5,391 nucleotides of DNA from a bacterium (GTDB taxonomy: Bacteria > UBA10199 > 2-02-FULL-44-16 > JAAZCA01): contig JBAZOP010000138.1 of assembly GCA_041648665.1 (NCBI GenBank), positions 1 through 5,391 of the forward strand, read 5' to 3'. Positions 1 to 5,391 of this stretch are shown here, in pieces. The notes beneath the pieces were generated by a model. It was not told the origin of the DNA and ran no database searches. It saw only the letters and a program-made list of their open reading frames with translations. How positions within the stretch are numbered: the stretch's first letter is position 1; every line of letters starts with the position of its first letter. The translations under genes were made by a program, and so were the position numbers.

Positions 1-235
1 CAGGGGTGTCGACCTGTCCCAGGCAATGCATGACCTTGACCGCGTTGGGGATCAGGAGTACTGCGAGGTAGGCGGAGAGGGCGCAGGGATCGGACAGATA
101 GTCCAGGGGCATCGCTGCGCGTTCACTTGTGAACGCCAGCGAGAGCTGCTTGGCGGCCTTCGCGATTCGTCCCCGGTCGTGCGGCGACGAATCCTCTAGT
201 GCAGTTGCAAGTCTTCGAATTATCTCTGGAGGCAT
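1..235 (-). CDS. N-terminal fragment of a probable Rsm22-family (methyltransferase-like) protein
   Basis: An open frame runs on the minus strand from the ATG at 235 through the left window edge, 78 codons without a stop. The fragment is helical and Ala/Leu-rich. The segments LATALEDSS, RIAKAAKQLSLAF and, most telling, YLSDPCALSAYLAVLLIPNAVKVMHCL resemble the N-terminal helical region of the Rsm22 family. In that family a 'YL..-ALAYLA-.LP..-.V...L' pattern precedes the SAM-binding LDLGxGPG motif, which here would lie outside the window. Family members are linked to small-ribosomal-subunit assembly or modification. The assignment is from memory of the pattern only. The start has no clear Shine-Dalgarno sequence; an internal ATG at about 112 is an alternative. 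It begins 10 bp after the second HPr-like gene, so it could be co-transcribed with it. Confidence 0.5.
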   Translation of the reverse strand, partial: MPPEIIRRLATALEDSSPHDRGRIAKAAKQLSLAFTSERAAMPLDYLSDPCALSAYLAVLLIPNAVKVMHCLGQVDTP

Positions 236-245
236 AGGGCCAGGC

Positions 246-1184
246 TCACACGATGCGGCCGGGATGGCAATTCATTCCGAGACCATAAGCCGACAAGCCT
301 CCGCCGACAAGAGACCGCATCTGGCCTGGAAACAGATTTATATAAGCATAAGGTCCCGCATGATATGGCTTGTCTGCGCAATCCCCAAACATGGCGGCAA
401 TGCCGTTCTCCACGTTGGGCGTCTTTGCCAGGTCCCTCGCAAAATAAATGGTGAGACCGATCAATTCCAGGCGATTACGCTGGAGCAATGCTTCGGTCAG
501 GGTTAGGGGCGCGTTTGAGATGTTGCCGCCAAAATCCCTTGCGATTATAGAGGCCAGGTTGCCGTGTCTGACGCCGGCCTGATTGCCCATGATGATTGCT
601 CGGGAGGCAGGATCGATGAAGCAGGCCAGCTCTTCTTTATTCTGATTTATTTTTTGTGCGATTGCATTGATCGCCGCCTTCGGCGGCGTGGCGTTGAGAT
701 CTATAAACGACATTCTCCCGCGCAGATCCAGCTGAGTCTCTATTTGTGTCTTCACGTGTTGGTACGCCTGACACGGGCTGTCGTGGCGTTGCGATGGCAA
801 GTTCTCAACGGCTTGGGCAAAGGCATCGGCTGCTGACTTGACGTTGTTCTGCACAGCCTCCTCTGCGTTCACGAAGACCGGTCTTTTGATGTTGGGATTG
901 TTAGGATCCGACAAGCTGAAGTGGAGCAGCTCGTCGAACATATTCTTAGCATGAGGACCTTCGGCAAAAAACCTGCAGAGAGAGTAAGGCTTCGCTGGAG
1001 TGGTCATCAGCCTCATGATAGACGAGACGACGGGAAGCGGATCAGACATTCCGGCCGATTTTAAAAACAGTGTTGTGTCTTTGTATTGATTCCCGAGTTG
1101 AACGAGGAAACTTGAGACCCGAGCGTGCAACCCTTTCGGGTCGTTCAAGACAACGTCGATGCGCTGCATGCTCGACATGGCCAT
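246..1184 (-). CDS. HPr-like domain protein with a large unrecognised C-terminal domain
   Basis: 312 residues from the ATG at 1184. An HPr-like domain at about 6-92 is paralogous to the preceding protein: both share VVLNDP-x-G-x-H-x-RV, a Y-x-DTTL segment and GPHA. H20 and R22 match HPr His15 and Arg17, Val23 replaces Pro18, and S55 matches Ser46, though its surroundings (SSIMRLMTTPAK) are more divergent. Residues from about 95 to 312 form an extension I do not recognise. It has a helical-looking segment at 104-150, a FIDPASRAIIMGNQAG stretch, a RHGNLASIIARDFGG stretch and a Gly-rich end. No signal peptide or clear membrane segment is seen. Start choice: the frame is open to a TTG at 1208, but that codon lies inside the promoter-like element and has no ribosome site, whereas the ATG at 1184 aligns with the start of the upstream paralogue. 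ATGs at 1178 and 1169 remain possible. It follows the first HPr-like gene and ends 10 bp before the next gene. Confidence 0.75.
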   Translation of the reverse strand: MAMSSMQRIDVVLNDPKGLHARVSSFLVQLGNQYKDTTLFLKSAGMSDPLPVVSSIMRLMTTPAKPYSLCRFFAEGPHAKNMFDELLHFSLSDPNNPNIKRPVFVNAEEAVQNNVKSAADAFAQAVENLPSQRHDSPCQAYQHVKTQIETQLDLRGRMSFIDLNATPPKAAINAIAQKINQNKEELACFIDPASRAIIMGNQAGVRHGNLASIIARDFGGNISNAPLTLTEALLQRNRLELIGLTIYFARDLAKTPNVENGIAAMFGDCADKPYHAGPYAYINLFPGQMRSLVGGGLSAYGLGMNCHPGRIV

Positions 1185-1191
1185 TGCAGAG

Positions 1192-1221
1192 CTTATCGCA
1201 TTATCCAAAAAAATGTTGCGT
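1192..1221 (-). promoter_or_regulatory. Candidate promoter of the second HPr-like gene (copy 2 of a duplicated element)
   Basis: On the minus strand ACGCAAC (1215-1221), 16 nt, then CGATAAG (1192-1198), with an ATG (1184) 7 nt downstream. Box sequences and spacing are identical to copy 1 at 1818-1847. An overlapping GATAAT in the spacer could be an alternative housekeeping -10, but it has no good -35. Confidence 0.5.
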
Positions 1222-1251
1222 AAAAAAGAGAGGCGCGGATAACTAACAAAT

Positions 1252-1809
1252 CTATAAGATCGGCCTGGGGCTGGGCGCCGCTAAACTCGGACCAAAGCTG
1301 CGAGTGAGCAGCCCGCTGGACATGAAAGGCGACATCGAGGCCCCGGAAACTGAGGTTGGGGGCATGATTGGGCTTCCGCCGTGGTTGGTCGTCGGCGAAG
1401 AGGAGCCGTTGCCGCTCAATCCACCTTCTTCATCGTTGTGATTCGGATCTGGGGTCAATTTGAGGAATAGCGGGAGCCCGTCAATTTTCAAATCAAACAT
1501 TTCTTTTTGCACATCATGCGCATGCGGACCATTTACAATGAACTCAAATTGAGAACCGCAGGTCAGCCCCAGAGTCATCAACGTGAGTATGGATTTGTGT
1601 GTAATGCGGATTGGATCGGCATCTTGAGTTTTTATCTGGAGCGTCGTGTCTTCGTATTTCTGAGCAATCTTAATGAGATAGGTGGCGACTCGAACGTGCA
1701 TGCCCGCGGGATCGTTGAGAACGACGCCGACAGTTTGTTTGTCGGGATGCTCGTCCAAAAACCTCTCGACATAGAGGCGATCGATTGGATGTGTTTTTGA
1801 AATGGACAT
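1252..1809 (-). CDS. HPr-like (PTS phosphocarrier-like) domain protein with Ser/Gly/Pro-rich tail
   Basis: 185 residues in three parts: a short N-terminal lead (1-26), an HPr-like domain (about 27-118) and a low-complexity Ser/Gly/Pro-rich tail (about 124-185) that is probably disordered. The HPr match rests on VVLNDPAGMHVRVATYL, with H38 at the position of the phospho-accepting His15 and R40 at Arg17. It also rests on KSILTLMTLG, with S73 at the regulatory Ser46 position, and on a family-like NGPHAHD segment. Departures are Val41 in place of the nearly invariant Pro18, Val for Ala16, and about four extra residues between the His and the Ser. Canonical HPr is about 85-90 residues without a tail. 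A role as a phosphoryl-transfer or regulatory partner is inference, and no EI, EII or HPr kinase gene is in view. The ATG is preceded only by a weak AGGA very close to it. It is a paralogue of the next gene. Confidence 0.8.
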   Translation of the reverse strand: MSISKTHPIDRLYVERFLDEHPDKQTVGVVLNDPAGMHVRVATYLIKIAQKYEDTTLQIKTQDADPIRITHKSILTLMTLGLTCGSQFEFIVNGPHAHDVQKEMFDLKIDGLPLFLKLTPDPNHNDEEGGLSGNGSSSPTTNHGGSPIMPPTSVSGASMSPFMSSGLLTRSFGPSLAAPSPRPIL

Positions 1810-1817
1810 TGTCCTGT

Positions 1818-1847
1818 CTTATCGGTTCATCGTCGAAAAAGTTGCGT
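1818..1847 (-). promoter_or_regulatory. Candidate promoter of the first HPr-like gene (copy 1 of a duplicated element)
   Basis: On the minus strand ACGCAAC (1841-1847), a 16-nt spacer, then CGATAAG (1818-1824), followed 8 nt later by the ATG at 1809. The same two boxes with the same 16-nt spacing precede the second HPr-like gene, while the spacer bases differ apart from a T-rich start. The pattern (an AAC-containing upstream box, a 16-nt gap and a short downstream box) resembles ECF-sigma-type promoters, but the sigma factor is not known. It lies just downstream of the operon terminator, where a new promoter is needed. Confidence 0.55.
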
Positions 1848-1862
1848 GAAATAAGGAGAAAG

Positions 1863-1898
1863 AAAGCGGGGAGGCCATAAAGACCTCCCCGCTTTTTT
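1863..1898 (-). terminator. Rho-independent (apparently bidirectional) terminator after tRNA-Leu
   Basis: A perfect 12-bp stem: AAAGCGGGGAGG (1863-1874) pairs with CCTCCCCGCTTT (1884-1895) around a 9-nt loop. Read on the minus strand the stem is followed by TTTCTTTC. Read on the plus strand it ends in a run of six T. It begins only a few bases past the tRNA 3' end, so it closes the gap-pgk-tpiA-secG-tRNA transcript and insulates the HPr-like genes. Confidence 0.9.
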
Positions 1899-1899
1899 G

Positions 1900-1981
1900 T
1901 GCCCAGGGCGGGACTCGAACCCGCATGGCTTGCGCCACACGCCCCTCAAACGTGCGTGTCTGCCAATTCCACCACCTGGGC
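1900..1981 (-). tRNA. tRNA-Leu (anticodon GAG)
   Basis: 82-nt class II tRNA. The acceptor stem is GCCCAGG paired with CCTGGGC, with discriminator A at 1900. The D-arm contains the usual GGTGGAATTGGCAGAC pattern. The anticodon stem CACGT/GCGTG encloses the loop TTGAGGG, giving anticodon GAG at 1945-1947, which reads CUC and CUU codons. The long variable arm TGGC-GCAA-GCCA is typical of leucine tRNAs. The T-arm is GCGGG-TTCGAGT-CCCGC. The 3' CCA is not encoded: the sequence after the discriminator is CAAAA. It follows secG on the same strand and may be processed from the operon transcript. A TATAAA about 18 nt upstream (minus strand) could be a -10 box, but I see no convincing -35. Confidence 0.97.
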
Positions 1982-1992
1982 AAATTTCTTAG

Positions 1993-2134
1993 TAATTTAT
2001 ATGTGGGTCCTGTCGCCGGGCTCACCCCCATTTGCGGCATCGCCGCGATCAGTCACCGAGTGCATGCGGATTACATCACGCGACTGCTGGCGTCAAATGG
2101 GGTCCCCCGACCCGGCGCCACCCACATACAATTA
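1993..2134. repeat. Long imperfect inverted repeat / nested hairpin between secG and tRNA-Leu
   Basis: The 180-bp gap between secG and the tRNA is almost filled by one palindromic structure. The outer arms 1993-2008 and 2120-2134 match as TAATT-(TA or G)-TATGTGGGT. Further in, CGCCGGG (2014-2020) pairs with the CCCGGCG at 2111-2117. CCCCATTTG near 2026-2034 pairs with CAAATGGGG near 2094-2102. CAGTC (2049-2053) pairs with GACTG (2082-2086). The tip is GTG-C-ATG facing CAT-CAC around a 7-nt loop (CGGATTA). Small side hairpins are also possible: GCGGC-ATC-GCCGC at 2034-2046, and the palindrome GGGGTCCCC at 2099-2107. No protein is encoded. It could be a MITE-like or REP-like palindromic element, or a structured RNA in the secG 3' region. 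The sequence alone does not decide. Confidence 0.8.
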
Positions 2135-2161
2135 CCACCTCATAATTTCAAAAAACAATAA

Positions 2162-2491
2162 CTACTTCGCCGGAATCGGTGCAGCGGGCTCGAGCGGGGG
2201 CTCGGCCGGCGCTGCCGGCGCCTGCTCCGTTATCGGGGCCTTGTCCAGGACCGAGCCGGTGCTCTGGGTCTTGGATATCTGTGCGAGCCATATGGAGGTT
2301 ACGATGAAACCCAGTGCCACGCCTATCGTGAGCTTGTTGAGGAACGTGGCCGGGCCCTGGCTGCCGAACATCGTCTGGGATGCGCCGCCGAAGACCGCCC
2401 CTATGTCCGCGCCCTTTCCCGCCTGCAAGAGGATCATGAGTATGAGCACGAAGCAGATTATGTAGTGAAACGTCAAAACTATGGATTCCAT
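2162..2491 (-). CDS. secG: Preprotein translocase subunit SecG
   Basis: Small non-essential-type subunit of the SecYEG channel in the inner membrane, which helps SecA-driven protein export. It is 109 residues with two hydrophobic segments, about 3-22 and 54-72. Between them is the diagnostic cytoplasmic loop beginning LLQAGKGADIGAVFGG and continuing through a QTMFGSQG motif. After the second membrane segment there is a low-complexity Ala/Pro-rich tail (about 84-109), a common and variable feature of SecG. The ATG is preceded by AAAGGAA about 7 nt upstream. It lies 18 bp after tpiA. The tpiA-secG pairing is a widespread bacterial gene order, so it is probably the last protein gene of the glycolytic operon. 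Confidence 0.96.
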   Translation of the reverse strand: MESIVLTFHYIICFVLILMILLQAGKGADIGAVFGGASQTMFGSQGPATFLNKLTIGVALGFIVTSIWLAQISKTQSTGSVLDKAPITEQAPAAPAEPPLEPAAPIPAK

Positions 2492-2509
2492 CCTGTGTTC
2501 CTTTCCGTT

Positions 2510-3271
2510 TCAGGCGCTGTGTGCGCTGCGAACGATCGCTGCGAAGTGTTGCGGGTTGAGGGACGCACCGCCCACCAGAGCTCCGTCGATATCCGGCTTT
2601 TGCATCAGGTCACGGCTGTTCGACGGCTTCACGCTCCCGCCGTAGAGCAGGCGCGTGCGGTCGGCAACCGTTGTCCCGTGTTTGTCCTTGAGATATGAGC
2701 GCATGAGGCCGTGCACTTCCTGGGCCTGGTCGGGGGTCGCGTTCCTGCCGGTTCCGATCGCCCATACCGGCTCGTATGCGATGACGAAATCGGCAAGGGT
2801 CGCCAGGTCTATCCCCTTGAGGCCGTCGCGAAGCTGGCGGCCCACCACGTCCCAGGTGCGGTTCGACTCGCGCTCCTCGAGCGTCTCCCCCACGCACATG
2901 ATGGGTTTGAGCCCGCTCTTTATCGCGGCCACGAGCCTCCTGTTCACCGTATCGTCCGTGTCGCCGAAGAGCTGACGGCGTTCGGAGTGGCCCACGATGA
3001 CGTATGAGCAGCCGGCATCGCGGAGCATGGGGCCTGAGATCTCGCCAGTGAACGCGCCGGTCTCTTCCCAATAGAGGTTTTGCGCCGCGAGCTTGAGCTC
3101 GGTGCCGTCCATCGCCTCGTTGACCGCATAAAGGGCGGTGAACGGAGGCGCTATCACCACGTCGACGTTGCCCGTCGACTTGAGTTCAGAGGTAAATGCG
3201 GTCACGAACTTGAGCGCCTCGGGCACCGTGTTGTTGAGCTTCCAGTTTGCTGCGATCAGCGGACGTCTCAT
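2510..3271 (-). CDS. tpiA: Triose-phosphate isomerase
   Basis: Interconverts dihydroxyacetone phosphate and glyceraldehyde 3-phosphate, feeding GAPDH. With the start at 3271 it is 253 residues, the usual length for this TIM-barrel enzyme. N9 and K11 in AANWKLN are the substrate-binding Asn and catalytic Lys. H95 in VGHSERR is the electrophilic His and E167 in AYEPVWAIGTG is the catalytic base. The phosphate-binding loops YGGSVKP (210-216) and GALVGGASL (230-238) are present. The open frame extends 34 codons further upstream into pgk, but the upstream Met is rejected: a perfect AAGGAG lies 5 nt before the 3271 ATG, and the family begins with this (M)RRPLIAANWK motif. It sits 22 bp after pgk and 18 bp before secG. 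Confidence 0.98.
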   Translation of the reverse strand: MRRPLIAANWKLNNTVPEALKFVTAFTSELKSTGNVDVVIAPPFTALYAVNEAMDGTELKLAAQNLYWEETGAFTGEISGPMLRDAGCSYVIVGHSERRQLFGDTDDTVNRRLVAAIKSGLKPIMCVGETLEERESNRTWDVVGRQLRDGLKGIDLATLADFVIAYEPVWAIGTGRNATPDQAQEVHGLMRSYLKDKHGTTVADRTRLLYGGSVKPSNSRDLMQKPDIDGALVGGASLNPQHFAAIVRSAHSA

Positions 3272-3276
3272 CTTGA

Positions 3277-3282
3277 CTCCTT
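3277..3282 (-). promoter_or_regulatory. Shine-Dalgarno site of tpiA (decides the start)
   Basis: AAGGAG on the minus strand, 5 nt before the ATG at 3271. It selects this ATG over an in-frame upstream Met inside pgk. Confidence 0.85.
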
Positions 3283-3293
3283 TTGGATGAATC

Positions 3294-4481
3294 TCAAACC
3301 TCAAGGGCGACAAGCCCGGGGAGTTTCTTTCCTTCGACGAATTCCAGCGATGCGCCGCCGCCGGTGGAGACATGGCTGATGCGCGAGGCTACGCCGGCCT
3401 GATTGATGGCCGAGATCGAGTCTCCGCCGCCTACCACGGAGTGCGCGCCGCTCTCGGCAACCGCCATCGCGACCTTGTTGGTGCCGGCGGCGAATGCGGG
3501 TATCTCGAACACGCCCATCGGCCCGTTCCAGAATATCGTGCGCGCCTTCATGATCACGTCCGAATATTCTGCCGAGGTCCTGGGGCCTATGTCCAAGCCC
3601 ATCATCCCTTCCGGGATCGAGTCGTTCTGAGTGATCTTCGTCGCAACCCCTGCCTCGCAGGACGTTGCCACGACGTGATCGCGGGGCAGCATTATGGGGA
3701 TGCCCCTGGTCTGCGCGCGCTCTAGTATCCTGCGGGCGGTGTGGATCTTCTCGTCCTCGACCAGGGATTTGCCGATCTCCACGCCCTGGGCCTTGAGGAA
3801 CGTATAGGCCATGCCTCCGCCGATGAGGATGGAGCTGCAGATATTCATGAGGTTTTCGATCACGCCGAGCTTGTCCGAGACCTTGGCCCCGCCCAGTATC
3901 GCGACGAAGGGTTTGGCCGGGTTGTCCAGGAGCTTGGAGAGCGCCTCGACTTCCGAGCGCATGAGGAAGCCTGCGCCCTTTGCCTCAACGAATCGGACCA
4001 TCCCCGCCGTGGAGGCGTGGGCCCTATGGGCCGTGCCGAACGCGTCGTTGACGTACACGTCGCAGAGTGCGGCGAGCTGCTTCGAGAATCCCTCGTCGTT
4101 CGCCTCTTCCTCGGGATGGAAACGGAGGTTCTCGAGCAGCATCAGCTGGCCCGGCTCCATCTCCGAGTTGAGTTTCTTCACGGCGTCGCCCACGCAATCC
4201 TCGGGCATCAGTACGTCCACGTCTCCCAGGAGCTCGGCGAGCCTTGTCGCCACGGGTTTGAGCGTGTACTTGGGGTTGGGTTTGCCCTTCGGTCTGCCCA
4301 GGTGCGAGGCCAGGATTACCTTCGCGTTCTCGCCGAGCGCGTAGCGTATTGTCGGGAGCGCCGCTTTGATGCGGGTGTCATCCCTGATCTGGCCGGAATC
4401 GTCGAGCGAAACGTTGAAGTCCACGCGGATGAACACGCGTTTTTCAGCTATCGGCAGCTCGTCGATGTATTTGATCGTCAT
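3294..4481 (-). CDS. pgk: Phosphoglycerate kinase
   Basis: Transfers phosphate from 1,3-bisphosphoglycerate to ADP, giving ATP and 3-phosphoglycerate, directly after the GAPDH step. It is 395 residues, the normal bacterial length, and appears intact. Signatures in order are RVDFN (19-23), SHLGRPKG (59-66), LLENLRF (115-121), NDAF (145-148) and the TAHRAHAS segment, all in the substrate-binding N-domain. GGAKVSDK (197-204), GPMGVFE (320-326), GGGDS (351-355) and STGGGASLEF (372-381) form the nucleotide-binding C-domain and hinge. The ATG start is supported by a GGAAGGG Shine-Dalgarno sequence 5 nt upstream and by the N-terminus matching the family. It sits 18 bp after gap and 22 bp before tpiA on the same strand, so co-transcription is very likely. 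No odd features were seen. Confidence 0.98.
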   Translation of the reverse strand: MTIKYIDELPIAEKRVFIRVDFNVSLDDSGQIRDDTRIKAALPTIRYALGENAKVILASHLGRPKGKPNPKYTLKPVATRLAELLGDVDVLMPEDCVGDAVKKLNSEMEPGQLMLLENLRFHPEEEANDEGFSKQLAALCDVYVNDAFGTAHRAHASTAGMVRFVEAKGAGFLMRSEVEALSKLLDNPAKPFVAILGGAKVSDKLGVIENLMNICSSILIGGGMAYTFLKAQGVEIGKSLVEDEKIHTARRILERAQTRGIPIMLPRDHVVATSCEAGVATKITQNDSIPEGMMGLDIGPRTSAEYSDVIMKARTIFWNGPMGVFEIPAFAAGTNKVAMAVAESGAHSVVGGGDSISAINQAGVASRISHVSTGGGASLEFVEGKKLPGLVALEV

Positions 4482-4499
4482 ACAATCCCTTCCGATAAA

Positions 4500-5391
4500 C
4501 TAAAGTTTCTTTCCCATGTACTCAGCCAGGCGCAGCATTTGATGGGTGAAGCCCATCTCATTGTCGTACCACGAGAGGATCTTGACCATATTTCCAATGG
4601 TCTTGGTGTAGCCCGCGTCGACGTTGGAGGCGTGATTGTCGCCCATGAAGTCGACCGACACGCATGGGTCGGTCACATACGCCATGATGCCTTTGAGCTC
4701 GCCTTCGGAGGCCTTCTTCAGCGCTGCGTTCACTTCGTCCGCAGTCGCCTGCTTGGAGAGCGTAGCCACCAGGTCTACGAGCGAGACGTTGAGCGTCGGC
4801 ACGCGGACCGAGATACCGTCGAGCTTGCCCGCGAGCATGGGCAGAACGAGGCCGACTGCCTTAGCGGCGCCGGTGGTCGTGGGTATCTGCGATACTGCGG
4901 CAGCGCGCGCCCTGCGCAGGTCCTTGTGGGGTGCGTCGACGAGCCTCTGATCGTTGGTGTAGGAGTGGATCGTGGTCATGAATCCGCGCTCGATGCCGAA
5001 GCTCTCCTGCAGGACTTTGGCCACAGGCGCCAGGCAATTTGTCGTGCAACTGGCGCCGGAGACTATCGTGTCCTTGGATGCGTCGTAGGTCTCGTGGTTG
5101 ACGCCGTAGACGAACGTCGGGGTGTCCTTCTCCTTTGCCGGAGCAGAGAGGATCACGCGCTTTGCCCCTGCCTTCAGGTGGGCCGATGCGCCCGCGCGTT
5201 CCACGAACTTGCCGGTGCATTCCAGCACTATGTCGCACTCCATCGCCTTCCATGGGAGGGCCGAGGGGTCCTTTTCGCTGGTGACCGGAATTTCATGGCC
5301 GCTCACCCTGAGCGTTTTCTCGGTGCAGGAGACTTCGCCTTCGAACCTGCCGTGGGCGGAGTCGTACTTGAAAAGGTGGGCCATGACGTCA
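4500..5391 (-). CDS. gap: Glyceraldehyde-3-phosphate dehydrogenase, type I (5' end cut by window edge)
   Basis: Converts glyceraldehyde 3-phosphate, NAD(P)+ and phosphate to 1,3-bisphosphoglycerate in the cytoplasm (glycolysis and gluconeogenesis). The reading frame stays open through the right edge. The Met at 5384 is internal, aligning with the 'LAHLLKYDSVHGRF' stretch of the family, so roughly 40 N-terminal residues with the start of the Rossmann fold lie outside. Numbering from that Met, the catalytic cysteine is C113 in ASCTTNC and the catalytic histidine is H140 in TTIHSYT. PHKDLRRARAA, PTTTGAAKAV and SWYDNEMGF are further family signatures. The pair corresponding to Bacillus residues 187-188, which influence cofactor choice, is Ala-Pro here. 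The Pro is as in NAD-dependent enzymes, but the other cofactor determinant (near residue 32) is outside the window, so specificity is open. The gene ends with TAG, 18 bp before pgk, in an operon. Confidence 0.97.
   Translation of the reverse strand, partial: DVMAHLFKYDSAHGRFEGEVSCTEKTLRVSGHEIPVTSEKDPSALPWKAMECDIVLECTGKFVERAGASAHLKAGAKRVILSAPAKEKDTPTFVYGVNHETYDASKDTIVSGASCTTNCLAPVAKVLQESFGIERGFMTTIHSYTNDQRLVDAPHKDLRRARAAAVSQIPTTTGAAKAVGLVLPMLAGKLDGISVRVPTLNVSLVDLVATLSKQATADEVNAALKKASEGELKGIMAYVTDPCVSVDFMGDNHASNVDAGYTKTIGNMVKILSWYDNEMGFTHQMLRLAEYMGKKL

Noticed and set aside
119..136. Perfect inverted repeat GCGTTCAC-TT-GTGAACGC, operator-like
   Set aside because: It lies inside the Rsm22-like reading frame, away from any promoter. 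An 8-bp arm pair with a short spacer is expected about once by chance in a window this size.
129..506. Plus-strand reading frames opposite the HPr-like, pgk and gap genes
   Set aside because: They are antisense shadows of well-supported minus-strand genes, with no recognisable motifs or ribosome sites.
672..688. GC-rich hairpin CGCCGCC-TTC-GGCGGCG, possible terminator
   Set aside because: It is inside the second HPr-like coding region and is not followed by a T-run on either strand. It encodes a Pro/Lys/Ala-rich stretch.
1209..1251. CGCGCCTCTCTTTTTT between the HPr-like genes as a terminator
   Set aside because: There is a T-run but no stable stem directly before it. The TTATCC/GGATAA pair spans about 31 nt and is too weak.
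1819..2040. Short minus-strand reading frame of 73 codons through the tRNA
   Set aside because: Its WWNWQTR...RVRVPPWAQ translation is the typical artefact of reading through a leucine tRNA gene.
3272..3373. Extended N-terminus of TpiA (34 extra residues)
   Set aside because: This stretch overlaps the pgk 3' end. The family N-terminus and a perfect AAGGAG place the start at 3271.

Overview
This window reads almost entirely on the minus strand. It comes from a bacterial chromosome with moderately high GC content. Going along the minus strand (right to left) the order is: gap (5' end cut by the window edge), pgk, tpiA, secG, a tRNA-Leu(GAG), a strong terminator, two tandem genes for HPr-like (PTS phosphocarrier-like) proteins, and the N-terminal part of a further gene that resembles the Rsm22 family of ribosome-associated methyltransferase-like proteins. 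The gap-pgk-tpiA-secG-tRNA-Leu order is familiar from Deltaproteobacteria-like lineages, so I suggest that kind of organism. I cannot name the lineage from this sequence.

Region by region: positions 2162-5391 hold a tight glycolytic operon. Its intergenic gaps are 18-22 bp and each internal gene has its own Shine-Dalgarno sequence. GAPDH, PGK and TPI catalyse adjacent triose-phosphate steps, and SecG is the small membrane subunit of the Sec translocon riding in the same transcript. Positions 1982-2161 are a 180-bp gap almost filled by a long, imperfect, nested inverted repeat. Positions 1900-1981 are the tRNA, and 1863-1898 are a 12-bp-stem terminator with T-runs on both sides.

The left part (1-1809) is compositionally different, at about 50% GC by eye against about 60% in the glycolytic genes. 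It holds two paralogous HPr-like genes. Both keep the phospho-acceptor-type His and the following Arg, but have Val where canonical HPr has Pro (LHARP becomes LHARV or MHVRV). Both carry unusual C-terminal extensions: a Ser/Gly/Pro-rich tail in one and an unrecognised domain of about 215 residues in the other. The two genes also share a duplicated upstream element, ACGCAAC-N16-CGATAAG, placed 7-8 nt before aligned ATG codons. That looks like a promoter giving leaderless or nearly leaderless mRNAs, and it also moves the start of the second gene. The HPr-like pair and its shared promoter-like element are the most novel part of the window.
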